Made by a program: the position numbers and the translations under genes
In this document: in pieces, positions 45,803-54,400 of the stretch
Layout of the letters: every line of letters begins with the position of its first letter
Numbering within the stretch: the stretch's first letter is position 1
The notes under the pieces: model-generated
Databases searched by the model: none
What the model saw: only the letters and a program-made list of their open reading frames with translations
What the model was told of the DNA's origin: nothing
Source of the DNA: Tolypocladium sp. Sup5 PDA-1
Lineage: Eukaryota > Ascomycota > Sordariomycetes > Hypocreales > Ophiocordycipitaceae
Reading direction: 5' to 3'
DNA: 64,000 nucleotides
Assembly: GCA_000750105.3 (NCBI GenBank)
Contig: JPHH03000030.1
Coordinates: 62,001 to 126,000, forward strand

Positions 45803-46108
45803 GGGGCTAGCTGTTGTCGTTCAATTGGAGATGCCGTGCGGCGACGGTGCACACGTTGTGTGAAAGAAATGTGCTTTAATTATGGATTATTTTTGATAGA
45901 ATTCTTTTAAGCGTTGAAACATTTACATCTTTGGTATTTAGGAGTACGGAGTACGGCGGGGAGCATTGTTGCGGCCACGACATCTCCGCATGTTTCTTGG
46001 TGACGACTGGGGTCGACTAACACGGAGCTCATGCCACGCCTCTACGGCGTCAACTTGCGGCCAGGTTGAGCCCTTGAATCTACCGAGGCAATCCGGTCTT
46101 CGTTGAAT
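45803..46108. other. Boundary of the GC-rich core and the AT-richer accessory part
   Basis: From about 45840 GC content falls visibly, with TTTAATTATGGATTATTTTTG-type stretches. No gene is seen. The next recognisable sequence is an NLR fragment. Confidence 0.5.
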
Positions 46109-46215
46109 AAAAAAGAGGACCTAGAGGTGCTCAATTGGTTGACACCGCTGGATTACGGCCACCAAAACGCTGCAGCGACTTCTTCAGGAGACGGCAGCCT
46201 GGGTCTGGCCAACGC
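46109..46215 (+). pseudogene. Fragment of an NLR/NACHT-type gene (N-terminal linker), frameshifted
   Basis: The frame at 46118 reads DLEVLNWLTPLDYGHQ. After a frame change near 46164 it continues KRCSDFFRRRQPGSGQ. Together these match the linker found just before the NACHT P-loop in many fungal NLR-like proteins, generally of the form LxWLTPxDYxxQQSDFxxRRQxGTGQW. The tryptophan and everything after it, including the P-loop, is missing or unreadable. A stop follows shortly after. This is a short relic, and its identification rests on recall of the family pattern. Confidence 0.6.
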
Positions 46216-46783
46216 GATACGTTGGCCAAACGGCCAAACGACACTGAAGAGGCACCTCTCCAGAACAGAGGATGGTTTTTTTAGGAGCTTTTCCTTACTA
46301 CCAGAGTGCTCCACTTCGGGGAACAGCAACTAGGTTGGGAAGCAATGAAGTCAGCTCTCTGCTACTGTTTCCGAACGGACTTCCCCCTGGCTTCGTCCCT
46401 TCTATAAGGGCCGATATTATGTCCAAGGCGACGTTGACCTAGCGTCGCGGATCAACTGATGATGAGTTCCAGGCAGCATGGGCGCATATTTTTGCGACGT
46501 ATTCTATATGAGACCTGGCTATGCCCGGTGATAAACTTGAGGCGATGAGTTATTGCTAGTATATGGAAGAGCACGTCATTGCGACCTCGCTTGGAGACGA
46601 AATTCTGCGGATAATATTGAGAAGCCTTATTCTTAACAGCATTTCCATGCTTATCTCAGAGTTCAAACACACGTGTCCTGGCAGCTCTGTCCCTGACGAA
46701 CACAGACAGATCCGCACTTACCACAATAAGTGCAATACACTGCAATACCCAGTCAGCAAATACTTCTTAGCCATTGAGCAGGC
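46216..46783. other. AT-rich intergenic sequence
   Basis: No domain or repeat is recognised between the NLR relic and the small secreted-protein gene. It presumably includes the 3' UTR of the latter. Confidence 0.5.
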
Positions 46784-47202
46784 TCACGGAACTTGTTGGT
46801 AAAGCATAGAGACGAGAATCTCGCAAGCTCTAGCATTCCAAGAGTAGCCTGTAAAACAAAAGGGAGGGATCCAGGCCTAGCCCTAGGATATACTCACGTG
46901 GGGGGTTCTCCGCGTAGCAGCTTCCATCACCGATATTGCAATGACCGCCCTGGCCGACACACTCCCTGCATCGAGACTCGAGGCCCCGGCCGAGCAGTTG
47001 GTGTGGCTAGGCAAAACTGTGAGCATCGAGCCCGACTCGGGAGTATTGTGGACAGACGGGGATTTCTACTCACTACTTCGCGGACGATGGTCTTTCCATC
47101 GCGCTCTACGACCTCGACGCCCATCGGAAGCGGGCCAGGGCTGGCGCCAGAAGTAGAAGCCATAGCGATGACGAGAATACTCAAGATTCCGGTTGTCTTC
47201 AT
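46784..47202 (-). CDS. Small secreted cysteine-containing protein, unknown function
   Basis: I do not recognise the family. My model has minus-strand exons 47074-47202, 46898-47006 and 46784-46848 (100 aa). Exon 1 gives a clear signal peptide (MKTTGILSILVIAMASTSGA), then PLPMGVEVVERDGKTIVREV. Intron 1 (67 bases, GTGAGT...CCTAG) is chosen because it reaches the frame SRCRECVGQGGHCNIGDGSC, whose cysteine spacing looks like a small secreted fungal protein. Intron 2 (49 bases, GTGAGT...TTACAG) gives ENPPRYSWNARACEI. Without splicing, the ORF 46927-47202 would encode a 91-aa protein with other C-terminal residues. A TATA-like element sits 130 bases upstream. It could be an effector-like or wall protein. 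The exon model is hand-made and uncertain at the 3' end. Confidence 0.5.
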
Positions 47203-47331
47203 CCTGCCTTTTTGCTGCTGGTGCTAAGATGTGTTTGTGAGTGTGTTGTGTAATGTTATTCTTATTCCTTGTAGATAACCAAGTGAGGTCTGACGAGGTT
47301 AGTAGTGCTCTTGAAAGTGAGATTCGTGCTT

Positions 47332-47340
47332 CTTATATAA
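47332..47340 (-). promoter_or_regulatory. TATA-like element of the small secreted-protein gene
   Basis: TTATATAAG reads on the minus strand about 130 bases upstream of the start codon at 47202, suitable for a core promoter. Confidence 0.45.
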
Positions 47341-48110
47341 CTTTCTATCCTCCAACTTTCTTGTCTTCACAACCTGACGGAACATCGGCGATCGGCTACT
47401 TTCTGCTCGAGAATACCGAAGCTGCCAAGCCCGAGATCCGGTGACAACCTGCACTGTTAAGCGTCCTGCGTTATGACAGTCCAATCATGTTAGGTTGCAG
47501 AGCTGTAAAAGTCAGATGTAGGACTGCGGGCTGGCGGCGATCGATCGCCCGCACGAGGGCTTCGCCTATGCATGTAAGCTGAGCTTGCAAAGGACGGCAC
47601 GGAACGTCCGGCTGCCATGTAGGTCGGTCTGCCATCCAACCATTGTCACGTCCGGGGTTCTTTGACTAGGATTCTCTGCCATAGCTTTCATCACAACCGA
47701 CGTGGTACTGCTTCTTTGCGATATGTATCGCTGCTGTGGCCGCTACCGGCTGTCTCGCTCGGGACCAGCTTATTCGCAGATTCCGGTTTAGATCTTCACG
47801 TTGAGTTGGCCTATATCCACTTGTGACCACCTTGCATGGGCAGTGTCAGCTTGGGATACTACCTGTCGTGTTCCACAACACCCGAAGCGGCATAATAGAA
47901 CCCCCTACGTCGTAATATTGTTTAATCATCCATGTCTCCTCCGCCACTTCTTTCTTTCCGCATCTCATGCTTGTGATCGCATCTGAAAGAGCGTGTTACG
48001 GACAGAGAGCCAAAGTGAAGCCGATATATTTATGCTCATTATATTCATGCTTATCCCCGACCGTGGTCTTGCTCTCGGGGCAAATAGAGCATGCAAAAGG
48101 TTTGTATATT

Positions 48111-48138
48111 GTATTTTCGCGCCCGGGCGCGAGAATAC
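48111..48138. repeat. 28-base near-perfect palindrome (hairpin)
   Basis: The two 14-base halves pair throughout, with one T/G position (48116 with 48133) that would be a U-G wobble in RNA. The GC core is GCGCCCGGGCGC. It has no loop, so as DNA it is a cruciform-prone site. Confidence 0.8.
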
Positions 48139-48829
48139 GGGCAGCCGCGCCGTGTTACATACATGCTTACGGGGTACGAGAGCATGGTAAATAGATCCTC
48201 GTAACTGGACTTTGAACAGACAGTGGCTGTGTTTCACACCCAACTGCACCCCGCAGACGATCGGCCAACAAAAGTCCCTCGAGGGTCGGCACTGACCGTC
48301 TCTTCAAGCTCTTGAGGACGACGATCAAGAGTTACAATGCGTCAATCTCACCTCAGCTCCAGGTCACATCAATGTCGTGTCGGCCACAAAGAAAGTGCAG
48401 AGTATTGCGATGATCTGTCTCAAGACCTAACACATGATTTCGGAGAGTCTGGTTATTGATGGTATGGTGATATGCCTGGTAATTCCTATCCCCAGCGATA
48501 TCAGCATACCGCTATCAGACTCCTCGTCAACCACCAGCTAGGCACGTACACGCTAGAGCGCCAAGTCTGATCTCTTACGACGCCCTACGATGGGTTGTAT
48601 GGTGGTGGAGGGTCACCCGAAATGCAAGCAGGCGGGTCTGAAGTTGAAGAGCCTTGATCATTTTTGGAATCACGTTGCGAGGGTTCATGGTGTCGCACTT
48701 CGGCCCTCGCGATCACAAGTAGCGAGTTTGGTTGCAATCTGCTTTCTAGCTTTTAGATCCGCTTTGGTATGCATCACGAAACCCGACTGTTTCTACCGCC
48801 GCTGTTATAGAGGCCGACATTAAGCTACC

Positions 48830-49037
48830 GCGAGCGCTTGCGAGGCTTTTTTTTTGCATTCCCTCGTAGCGCTATAGGAACAGTAAGCAATATCCCTTTA
48901 GCGAGCGCTCGCGAGGCTATAGATAACGATAAAAGACAACGATCCCTAATAATAATCTCTAAAGATAACAGATGCTAGGAAAAGACCCGTGAGCCCTGGG
49001 CGGGTCCCGCTCGCTACCCGGAGCGCTCGCAAGGCTA
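48830..49037. repeat. Three copies of a GCGAGCGCTCGCGAGGCT-type motif
   Basis: Copies start at about 48830 (one mismatch), 48901 (perfect) and 49019 (variant with AAGGCT). The core GCGAGCGCTCGC is itself palindromic. They lie directly upstream of the hAT transposase relic, so they may be its sub-terminal repeats. That link is inference. Confidence 0.6.
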
Positions 49038-49090
49038 TTTTTGGGATGTTCTAGTAGCAGTATTAGCTTCTCCGAAGACGCTAGTATCCA

Positions 49091-49276
49091 CGTCTGTCGC
49101 GGATGGCAGTCGATCTCTTTTCAGTTTCCGCGATGTCTTCCGAGCCGGAGCGAATATTCAGCCTTGCAGGACAGATGGTTACAGCTCAGAGAGGCCGACT
49201 GCAAGCGGATATTATAGGAGCAGGTCAATGCATCTCATCGTGGGAGAAAAGTGGGGCTATCCAAATATCCAAATAG
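49091..49276 (+). mobile_element. Relic of an hAT transposase (C-terminal dimerisation domain)
   Basis: The frame starting at 49091 reads LSRMAVDLFSVSAMSSEPER and then IFSLAGQMVTAQRGRLQADI. This is the pattern of the hAT C-terminal dimerisation domain (SxEPERxFS...RxxLxxxxI...C...W). It ends with CISSWEKSGAI and a stop. The rest of the transposase (BED finger, catalytic DDE region) is not found upstream, so the element is truncated and dead. Confidence 0.8.
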
Positions 49277-49290
49277 ATCCAAATCGATCC

Positions 49291-49322
49291 AAATCAAATC
49301 AACCTCTAATTTGATTTGATTT
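49291..49322. repeat. 12-bp inverted repeat, AT-rich
   Basis: Arms AAATCAAATCAA (49291-49302) and TTGATTTGATTT (49311-49322) are perfect and separated by 8 bases. The left arm follows several ATCCAAAT repeats. It may be an old element end, or simply low complexity. Confidence 0.75.
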
Positions 49323-50094
49323 ATTTGTGTGCAAGCCTGGGAATCGAGGTACATCCATTTAGCTACCGAGACTATTTCAACTCATTACGGGGCAGAAAGC
49401 AACCTTCAGTAAAAGAGACTGGTGAGCTGATGCTACGTCTGCGTGGATGTATGGTTGATTCGATTGCTGCCTTCTTCGCTTTGGGAAAGGCAGGGGAGCA
49501 TTAGCAGGATACTCACGCCCACAATCTGACACTCTCAACGGCACTCATTTCAAAGACAAATAAGACCAGATGTCTTCAGTCGATTTACGAGTTTACGGAG
49601 CCATATTTCAGCGGAGTAGTCTCAGAATTGAGCCTCTGGCGAACTATGGTGGGTGGCTAGGTAGGGAGCGATAAATACACGTCGCAGTTAGACACCTTGG
49701 CTCGTCGAGTATTCCACGAAGATGCGGTAACAGTTGATTCTATCGACGAGCCTCAGCTGGCGTACAGGCTCCACAACCCATACCCGCTCGAGCGCAAACA
49801 TGGCGAGGATCTGCAACCTCTTGTTGATGAGTTCTGTGATCGGATCGTGGATCATGCGTCCACGAGGGCACGAGGAAGAACTCTGTTTGTGACTGACCGA
49901 GGTATGTTCGGATTGGGTCCGTATAACTTACGTGAAGGAGACGTGACTATCATCTTGTTTGGCACACAAGTCCCCACAGTTTGCGACCTGCTGGGGAAAA
50001 GTATTCATATTTGGGAGATGCTTACGTGGAAGGAATCATGGAGGGGGAGTACATGAGATCTGGACAAGAAGAGTGTGACTTCGATATTGTCTAG
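49323..50094 (+). pseudogene. Broken HET-domain (heterokaryon incompatibility) gene, C-terminal part
   Basis: Pieces in several frames resemble the C-terminal half of fungal HET proteins. They are ELMLRLRGCMVDSI (about 49416-49457), YEFTEPYFSGVVSELSLWRT (about 49588), then the long stretch 49697-50005. The last contains the hallmark ending RTLFVTDRGMFGLGP followed by REGDVTIILFGTQVP. After a frame change near 50002 the frame continues LGDAYVEGIMEGEYM to a stop at 50094. The N-terminal HET domain itself is not readable upstream. Stops and frameshifts make it a pseudogene. Confidence 0.75.
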
Positions 50095-51916
50095 ATAGCT
50101 AAATATGGTAAACGTATCAAACGATCCGGGGGTGCACTATTGTACTGGCGGTGTCAGACGTTTTACGTATAGATAAATACGTACACTTGCTAATGCCAAT
50201 CATATCAAGTAGATGTCTTTTTTCCTTTTCGTTTCGTTACGTGGCTTGCATTGCCCGGCGTTTTATTGGTGACGACATCTGGGGTATCCTGGTGTTGCAT
50301 CGTTGCAAGTCATGCAGCGCAACGTATCGATAAAAAGTAATGACGATTAACCTATGGTTTAGAGGGGGGGGGGCGGGGGGGAGTAGACATAGTTTTGACG
50401 CGAGGAATGAATAGGCTTGATCATGCCCTTCGTCGGTTTTGCCTCGTCCGTTGTCGTACAGGCACATCTGAGACGTGTCCGTAAGCCAATCCATGGCAAC
50501 CTGCGCTATTCGTTTCGAGTTCACGTGCCAAGTTGGCGCCAGACAATTCACGTACAACCATGACGTCGACCGGAGCCTCATCACGGAGGTGAAATCTGCC
50601 GGACGAGATCGTGCTGCCCGTCGCTGGATGGCATCATGTTCGCCTCTAAGGTGCGGAAAAGTCTTTGGAGGCGGGACAGCACGGAGTGGCTCCGTCGGAA
50701 GCTCTAAGCGACAACACTATTGAGGAGGCCTTGCGCTAGTTGAATGGTGATTCTCAAAGTCGAGGTACCTGTGTTTGGTGACGTGAGGAGAGAGGGCGGG
50801 GAGCGCCATCGGCGGATCGGCGGCCTCTACTGGAACACACAAAGAGCCAGCCCCTATCCCACTTCGAACCAGAACAACCAGCGCGCAACAACCAAAAATA
50901 CCAACTACTAATTACAATGGTTATTCAAGATCCCTGGACGAAGCTGTTTATTTATAGCTAATCAGAAGCAGGAGTTTCGACCCTACACAGGAGAGTCAAG
51001 CCGGTCACGGCTTGGGCAAAAGAGCCTTGAAGAACAGGAGAGGCAAACCGGTCGCGGTTTGCGCAAAGGAGCCTTGAGGAACGAAGTTGGATATGGGCAG
51101 ATTTCAGTTTTTCTCATCGACTCCAATCACATATTCCAAGTCCGAATCTTAGGTGTTGTGGAACGGTTGCAGTAGCGCCATACCGGGAGACGCGGGCTTC
51201 GTCAACTAGCATGTGATGTGGCTTGGGGTCCTACTCTAGAATATCTCGCATTTCGAATGATGAATGGTTGAGATAATTTGCTGTGAGAATGGACCCGAGT
51301 GCTATTGAAATAATTCTTTCGTTATATCCAAACAAGGTCTGCAAGCAGTATTCCAACTGTATATATAATAATATTGTTGCACGAGGCGTTCCTCTGCACT
51401 CGAAACGTTTCCTTGAATTGTCCCTAAATTTGTTATGGCTACCCGCTCAATCTGTTTCGAGTTCTATTGCGGCGGGATGATGACTCTCACCTACACACAC
51501 AAAATCCCCTGGAGGATAATTAGCAACACCGGCTCGGCAGATGCGACTGCCGAGCACAATGTCCTTTTCATCAGGACGGTATCACCGGTAATAAAGGAGC
51601 ATGAAGAGGGTTGTCGCGACGCTTTCGGAAATACCTCTTGCGATGTTACCTCGGCTGCAGGTCCCAAATGCAACGCACAAGATCCAGCCCGAGCAGCAGT
51701 CATTTTCTCGTGTCTGGTGGCTTACGTAGCGGAGAGGAATGCCTGTCTATATTGCACCCTTCCAGAGAAATTGCTCGAGAGATAGCTTGCCGTCAAGTCC
51801 ATTGAAGAAGCGTTTGGCGTTGTTAGCAGATCTCCAGCATGGCAAGAGCAGCCTCGGTTTGATATCTCGTATATGATCCACAATCTGGACTAGTAGACAG
51901 TCGACTACCTCGAAAC
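50095..51916. other. AT-rich stretch between pseudogenes
   Basis: No intact gene. It contains a G-rich run at 50364-50380 and two related tandem hairpins at 50989-51082. Two short ORFs (about 50493 and 51435) begin with related sequences (24 of the first 30 bases identical). ORF 51435-51785 (116 aa) has no recognised domain. Confidence 0.45.
50989..51082. repeat. Two 47-bp tandem units, each with a 7-bp hairpin; stems covary
   Basis: Unit 1 (50989-51035) has stem CAAGCCG-GTCA-CGGCTTG at 50997-51014. Unit 2 (51036-51082) has CAAACCG-GTCG-CGGTTTG at 51044-51061. The change G to A in the left arm is matched by C to T in the right arm, so pairing is kept. The remaining unit sequence (GAGCCTTGA(A/G)GAAC) is nearly identical. 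It could also be read as coding sequence, so a structured RNA is only a possibility. Confidence 0.7.
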
Positions 51917-52815
51917 CTAGTCCCTGTCCGGCTGAACGTTTTGATTCTCGACAGCGCTAAAGGACATACGTAGCTCCTCCATGGAATTTGCACCAAAGAC
52001 GAAGATCGCCAGGTAGTTGATGCGAGCAACAGGCAGCAGTCTGTTGAATTCTTTCATATTCTCCTTAATCTTTTTCAAGAAGACAGCAAGAGGTGAGCTA
52101 TATGCGCGCCTTATTGCCCCGTCTTGCTTACGTTGAGTGGTGAGTTGCCATCGAGGCTGGCTTCAAAATTCAGATGCCAAAAATCGGCTGACGGTTCGTA
52201 GCCGAAAATGTGCAAGTCATAAAAGTTTGACAGATACATCGATCCCGTTTTGCGCCTGGACAACCTGGAATAGGTTTGGAAAGCCCCAGTCTGGCTGTTC
52301 ACATTTGCGTTCGCATTCCTCGAGACCTAAAGTTCTCGGTCGGGAAAACTCTAGGGAAGAGCTTATCTCGGAAGATCTCGCAGAGTTGGTCTAATAGCTT
52401 TATCTATCGAAAATCAGAGTCTATACTCCGTAGGGCGTTGTAGAGATGGAGCAGTGCGCATAAGTATCCTGTGTCAAAGCATAGACGAAGACCTTTAAAC
52501 ATTACGATGGTAAGTACCTCGATTATAGCATCCGGCAGTCCAAGGGGCCTGATAGTAAAGGTCAAAGCGGATCTCTTTATTATAGCCTTCCAGGTCTTTG
52601 AAGACACTTTGCAAGTACGGTAGATTCAGTGCTGACACAGATTCCTTTCTCTTCTAAATACAACTGATGGCCTTGGAAAAAGTCTTCTGGGCCTCGAGGG
52701 CGAACTGAAGCACTGAGATGCGGCAGTTTTGTCTGTTTAATACGCTATCGGGACACGCATATACCTTGTACGAATAGAGCAGCATTTCCAGACCAAATAT
52801 TAGCTTTATATGTAT
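51917..52815 (-). pseudogene. Broken gene resembling large fungal DUF6604-type proteins
   Basis: Minus-strand pieces in changing frames give protein-like segments in collinear order. They are ACPDSVLNRQNCRISVLQFA (about 52760-52700), KDLEGYNKEIRFDLYYQAPW (about 52600-52540), GYLCALLHLYNALRSID (about 52470-52415), NFYDLHIFGYEPSADFW (about 52230-52170) and ARINYLAIFVFGANSMEELR (about 52030-51970). The order and the phrases FDLYxQxPWxAG and LHxYNALR recall fungal proteins annotated DUF6604. That name is from memory and unverified. Several stops and frame changes show it is not functional. Confidence 0.45.
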
Positions 52816-53317
52816 AGGTAGCTTTTTGTCGGAAAATACCTTGTTGATAAAGGGGAGAAGTGGCTCACAGACGGGTTACGGAACTCCCGGTGTCTCAATA
52901 GCGGCGATTGCACGCTTTGAAGTGAGTAGTTTGATAGAGGGAAACACGCACACTGAAAGGACTCTGCTTGCGCGTCTCGAAGAGACTACAATCAACGAAT
53001 TTCGGGTTTCAGCAATCACTCAATGGGAGCTTTACCCACTTAGACCATCTGATCGTAAGGCAGGGAAGCTGCTGTGAGCGGTCCGTAGCTTCACGACCAA
53101 CTGGGGTTGTTCACTTCATCTTTACTCACTTGGCCAAGTGGCCTTACTCATTCGTACTCATTAGCAACGATTTGGGGAAGAAAGGGTGCCCGTGGGCATG
53201 TCTATTCTGCAAAGCGTGCCCCGTGTAAGGCTCATGGGAAACTAAGCCCCTTATATACATGTAATTATGGCTGAACCCCCTTGCACATGAGGTGTCTGTC
53301 ATTCCCGTCAAACTAGC
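52816..53317. other. No recognisable feature
   Basis: AT-rich sequence with short ORFs (52826-53077 and 52968-53228, plus) lacking any domain. It may be upstream remains of the preceding pseudogene. Confidence 0.4.
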
Positions 53318-53443
53318 TTTTAATGTATATATTCGTTATATCTTAATTACGATCTCTAATCTATTACCTACTTAACACGACGCCCTAACATTTCTGCTTA
53401 TATAAACGCCGGCTTATCCCTTGGGAACCCTAACCGTCATAAA
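53318..53443 (+). mobile_element. Decayed 3' part of an LTR (same family as the 59-kb LTRs)
   Basis: Aligns by eye with the 3' ends of the LTRs at 58.75-59.97 kb: CTAGCTTTTAA, then TTACGATCTCTAATCTATTA, GACGCCCTAACATTTCTGCT and TATCCCTTGGGAACC...AACCGTCA. At several places the better copies have TG where this copy has TA (ctctGatc/ctctAatc, cctGacc/cctAaca), the signature of repeat-induced point mutation on the opposite strand. The 5' part is not alignable. Confidence 0.7.
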
Positions 53444-54400
53444 CGGGCTAGGAGGTGTGCTAATCCGATTAATAGAGTACTTAGCCGTTAGGCCAAAAAT
53501 CCGCCAATCTCGGCATTTAATGCCGAGGCTGCACCTCACATCTACCTATAAGGCATAGCTTCGGCGCCCGTACGCCTACGGCGCGAGCCCGATAGCACAC
53601 CCTTACACGAAGCTCTTAAAAATAAATGTTCCCCGTTTTGGCTAGGTAGAATCTGTCTAGTAATAAAACTATGAAACCCAATTAAGGGCTAATAGTAGCT
53701 TCTTTATAATTATACTTTGTTGAGAGAGAACGAATACACTTGGGGCCGAGAACAATAGAACGCCGTCTAAGAGGGAAAGGCAGTGCCTGCCCAATCTCAC
53801 ATGGTACTGTTGGATAGACTAGTTGACTTAGGCAGCCCTTGGCCGAGGAAAAGGAAGTCCTGGGGGTCAGTGGCTAGCTGACTAGCTAGCTGACTGGATA
53901 GCTGACTAGATATCTGATCTAATGACTAGATAAGTCATGCGCTGATCTATTAGTCGGGCTACTAATCCCTGGAAAAAGCAAGGAAAAGGCCGGCTAGGCA
54001 CGGAGGCAACTGAAGGATAAAGAGGGTAGGTTTTCACCTACAAGGATAAGATGAAGAAGACTCAGGCATCAATTTGATCAATGAAATTGGAATTCAACCG
54101 CTATTTTGACCGATGAATTTGACCCCTAAATTTACCCCTATTTTATATATGATTTGGAACCGCATAACGCGACAGGTACATCGAAAAGGGAAAGGGGGGA
54201 GGCAACGAAGGTCATCTTAAAAATGGGAGGAAAATACCAAGAACTTAATTGCTAAGCTTGTGAACAGATGAGGAACCATCTGTTCTCGAAGCTCTAGATG
54301 CTTCTTCCATGTCTGCGTGCTATCTAGGTCCCTGGAATTCCTCCAAGAAGCTTCACTAAGCACTCTTGTTAACTCTCATCAACGAGTCAAGCAGTCGAGA
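53444..54400. other. AT-rich stretch, 3' flank of the HSP70-like gene
   Basis: A 19-bp palindrome (CTCGGCATTTAATGCCGAG) lies at 53509-53527. An imperfect GCTGACTAG tandem array lies at about 53873-53915. No gene is seen. Confidence 0.5.

Larger units (their letters stand above)
47341..49090. other. AT-rich non-coding stretch with hairpins and short repeats
   Basis: No intact gene. It contains a hairpin at 48111-48138 and a CCCCGA...TCGGGG stem at about 48056-48081. A short ORF at 48590-48823 has a C...H...H pattern like a half zinc finger (LDHFWNHVARVHG) but nothing else. Repeats of a GCGAGCGCTCGCGAGGCT motif lie at 48830-49037. Confidence 0.45.

Noticed and set aside
51435..51785. 116-codon plus-strand ORF
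   Set aside because: No domain or signal peptide, and composition typical of decayed sequence; kept only as part of a short-repeat observation.
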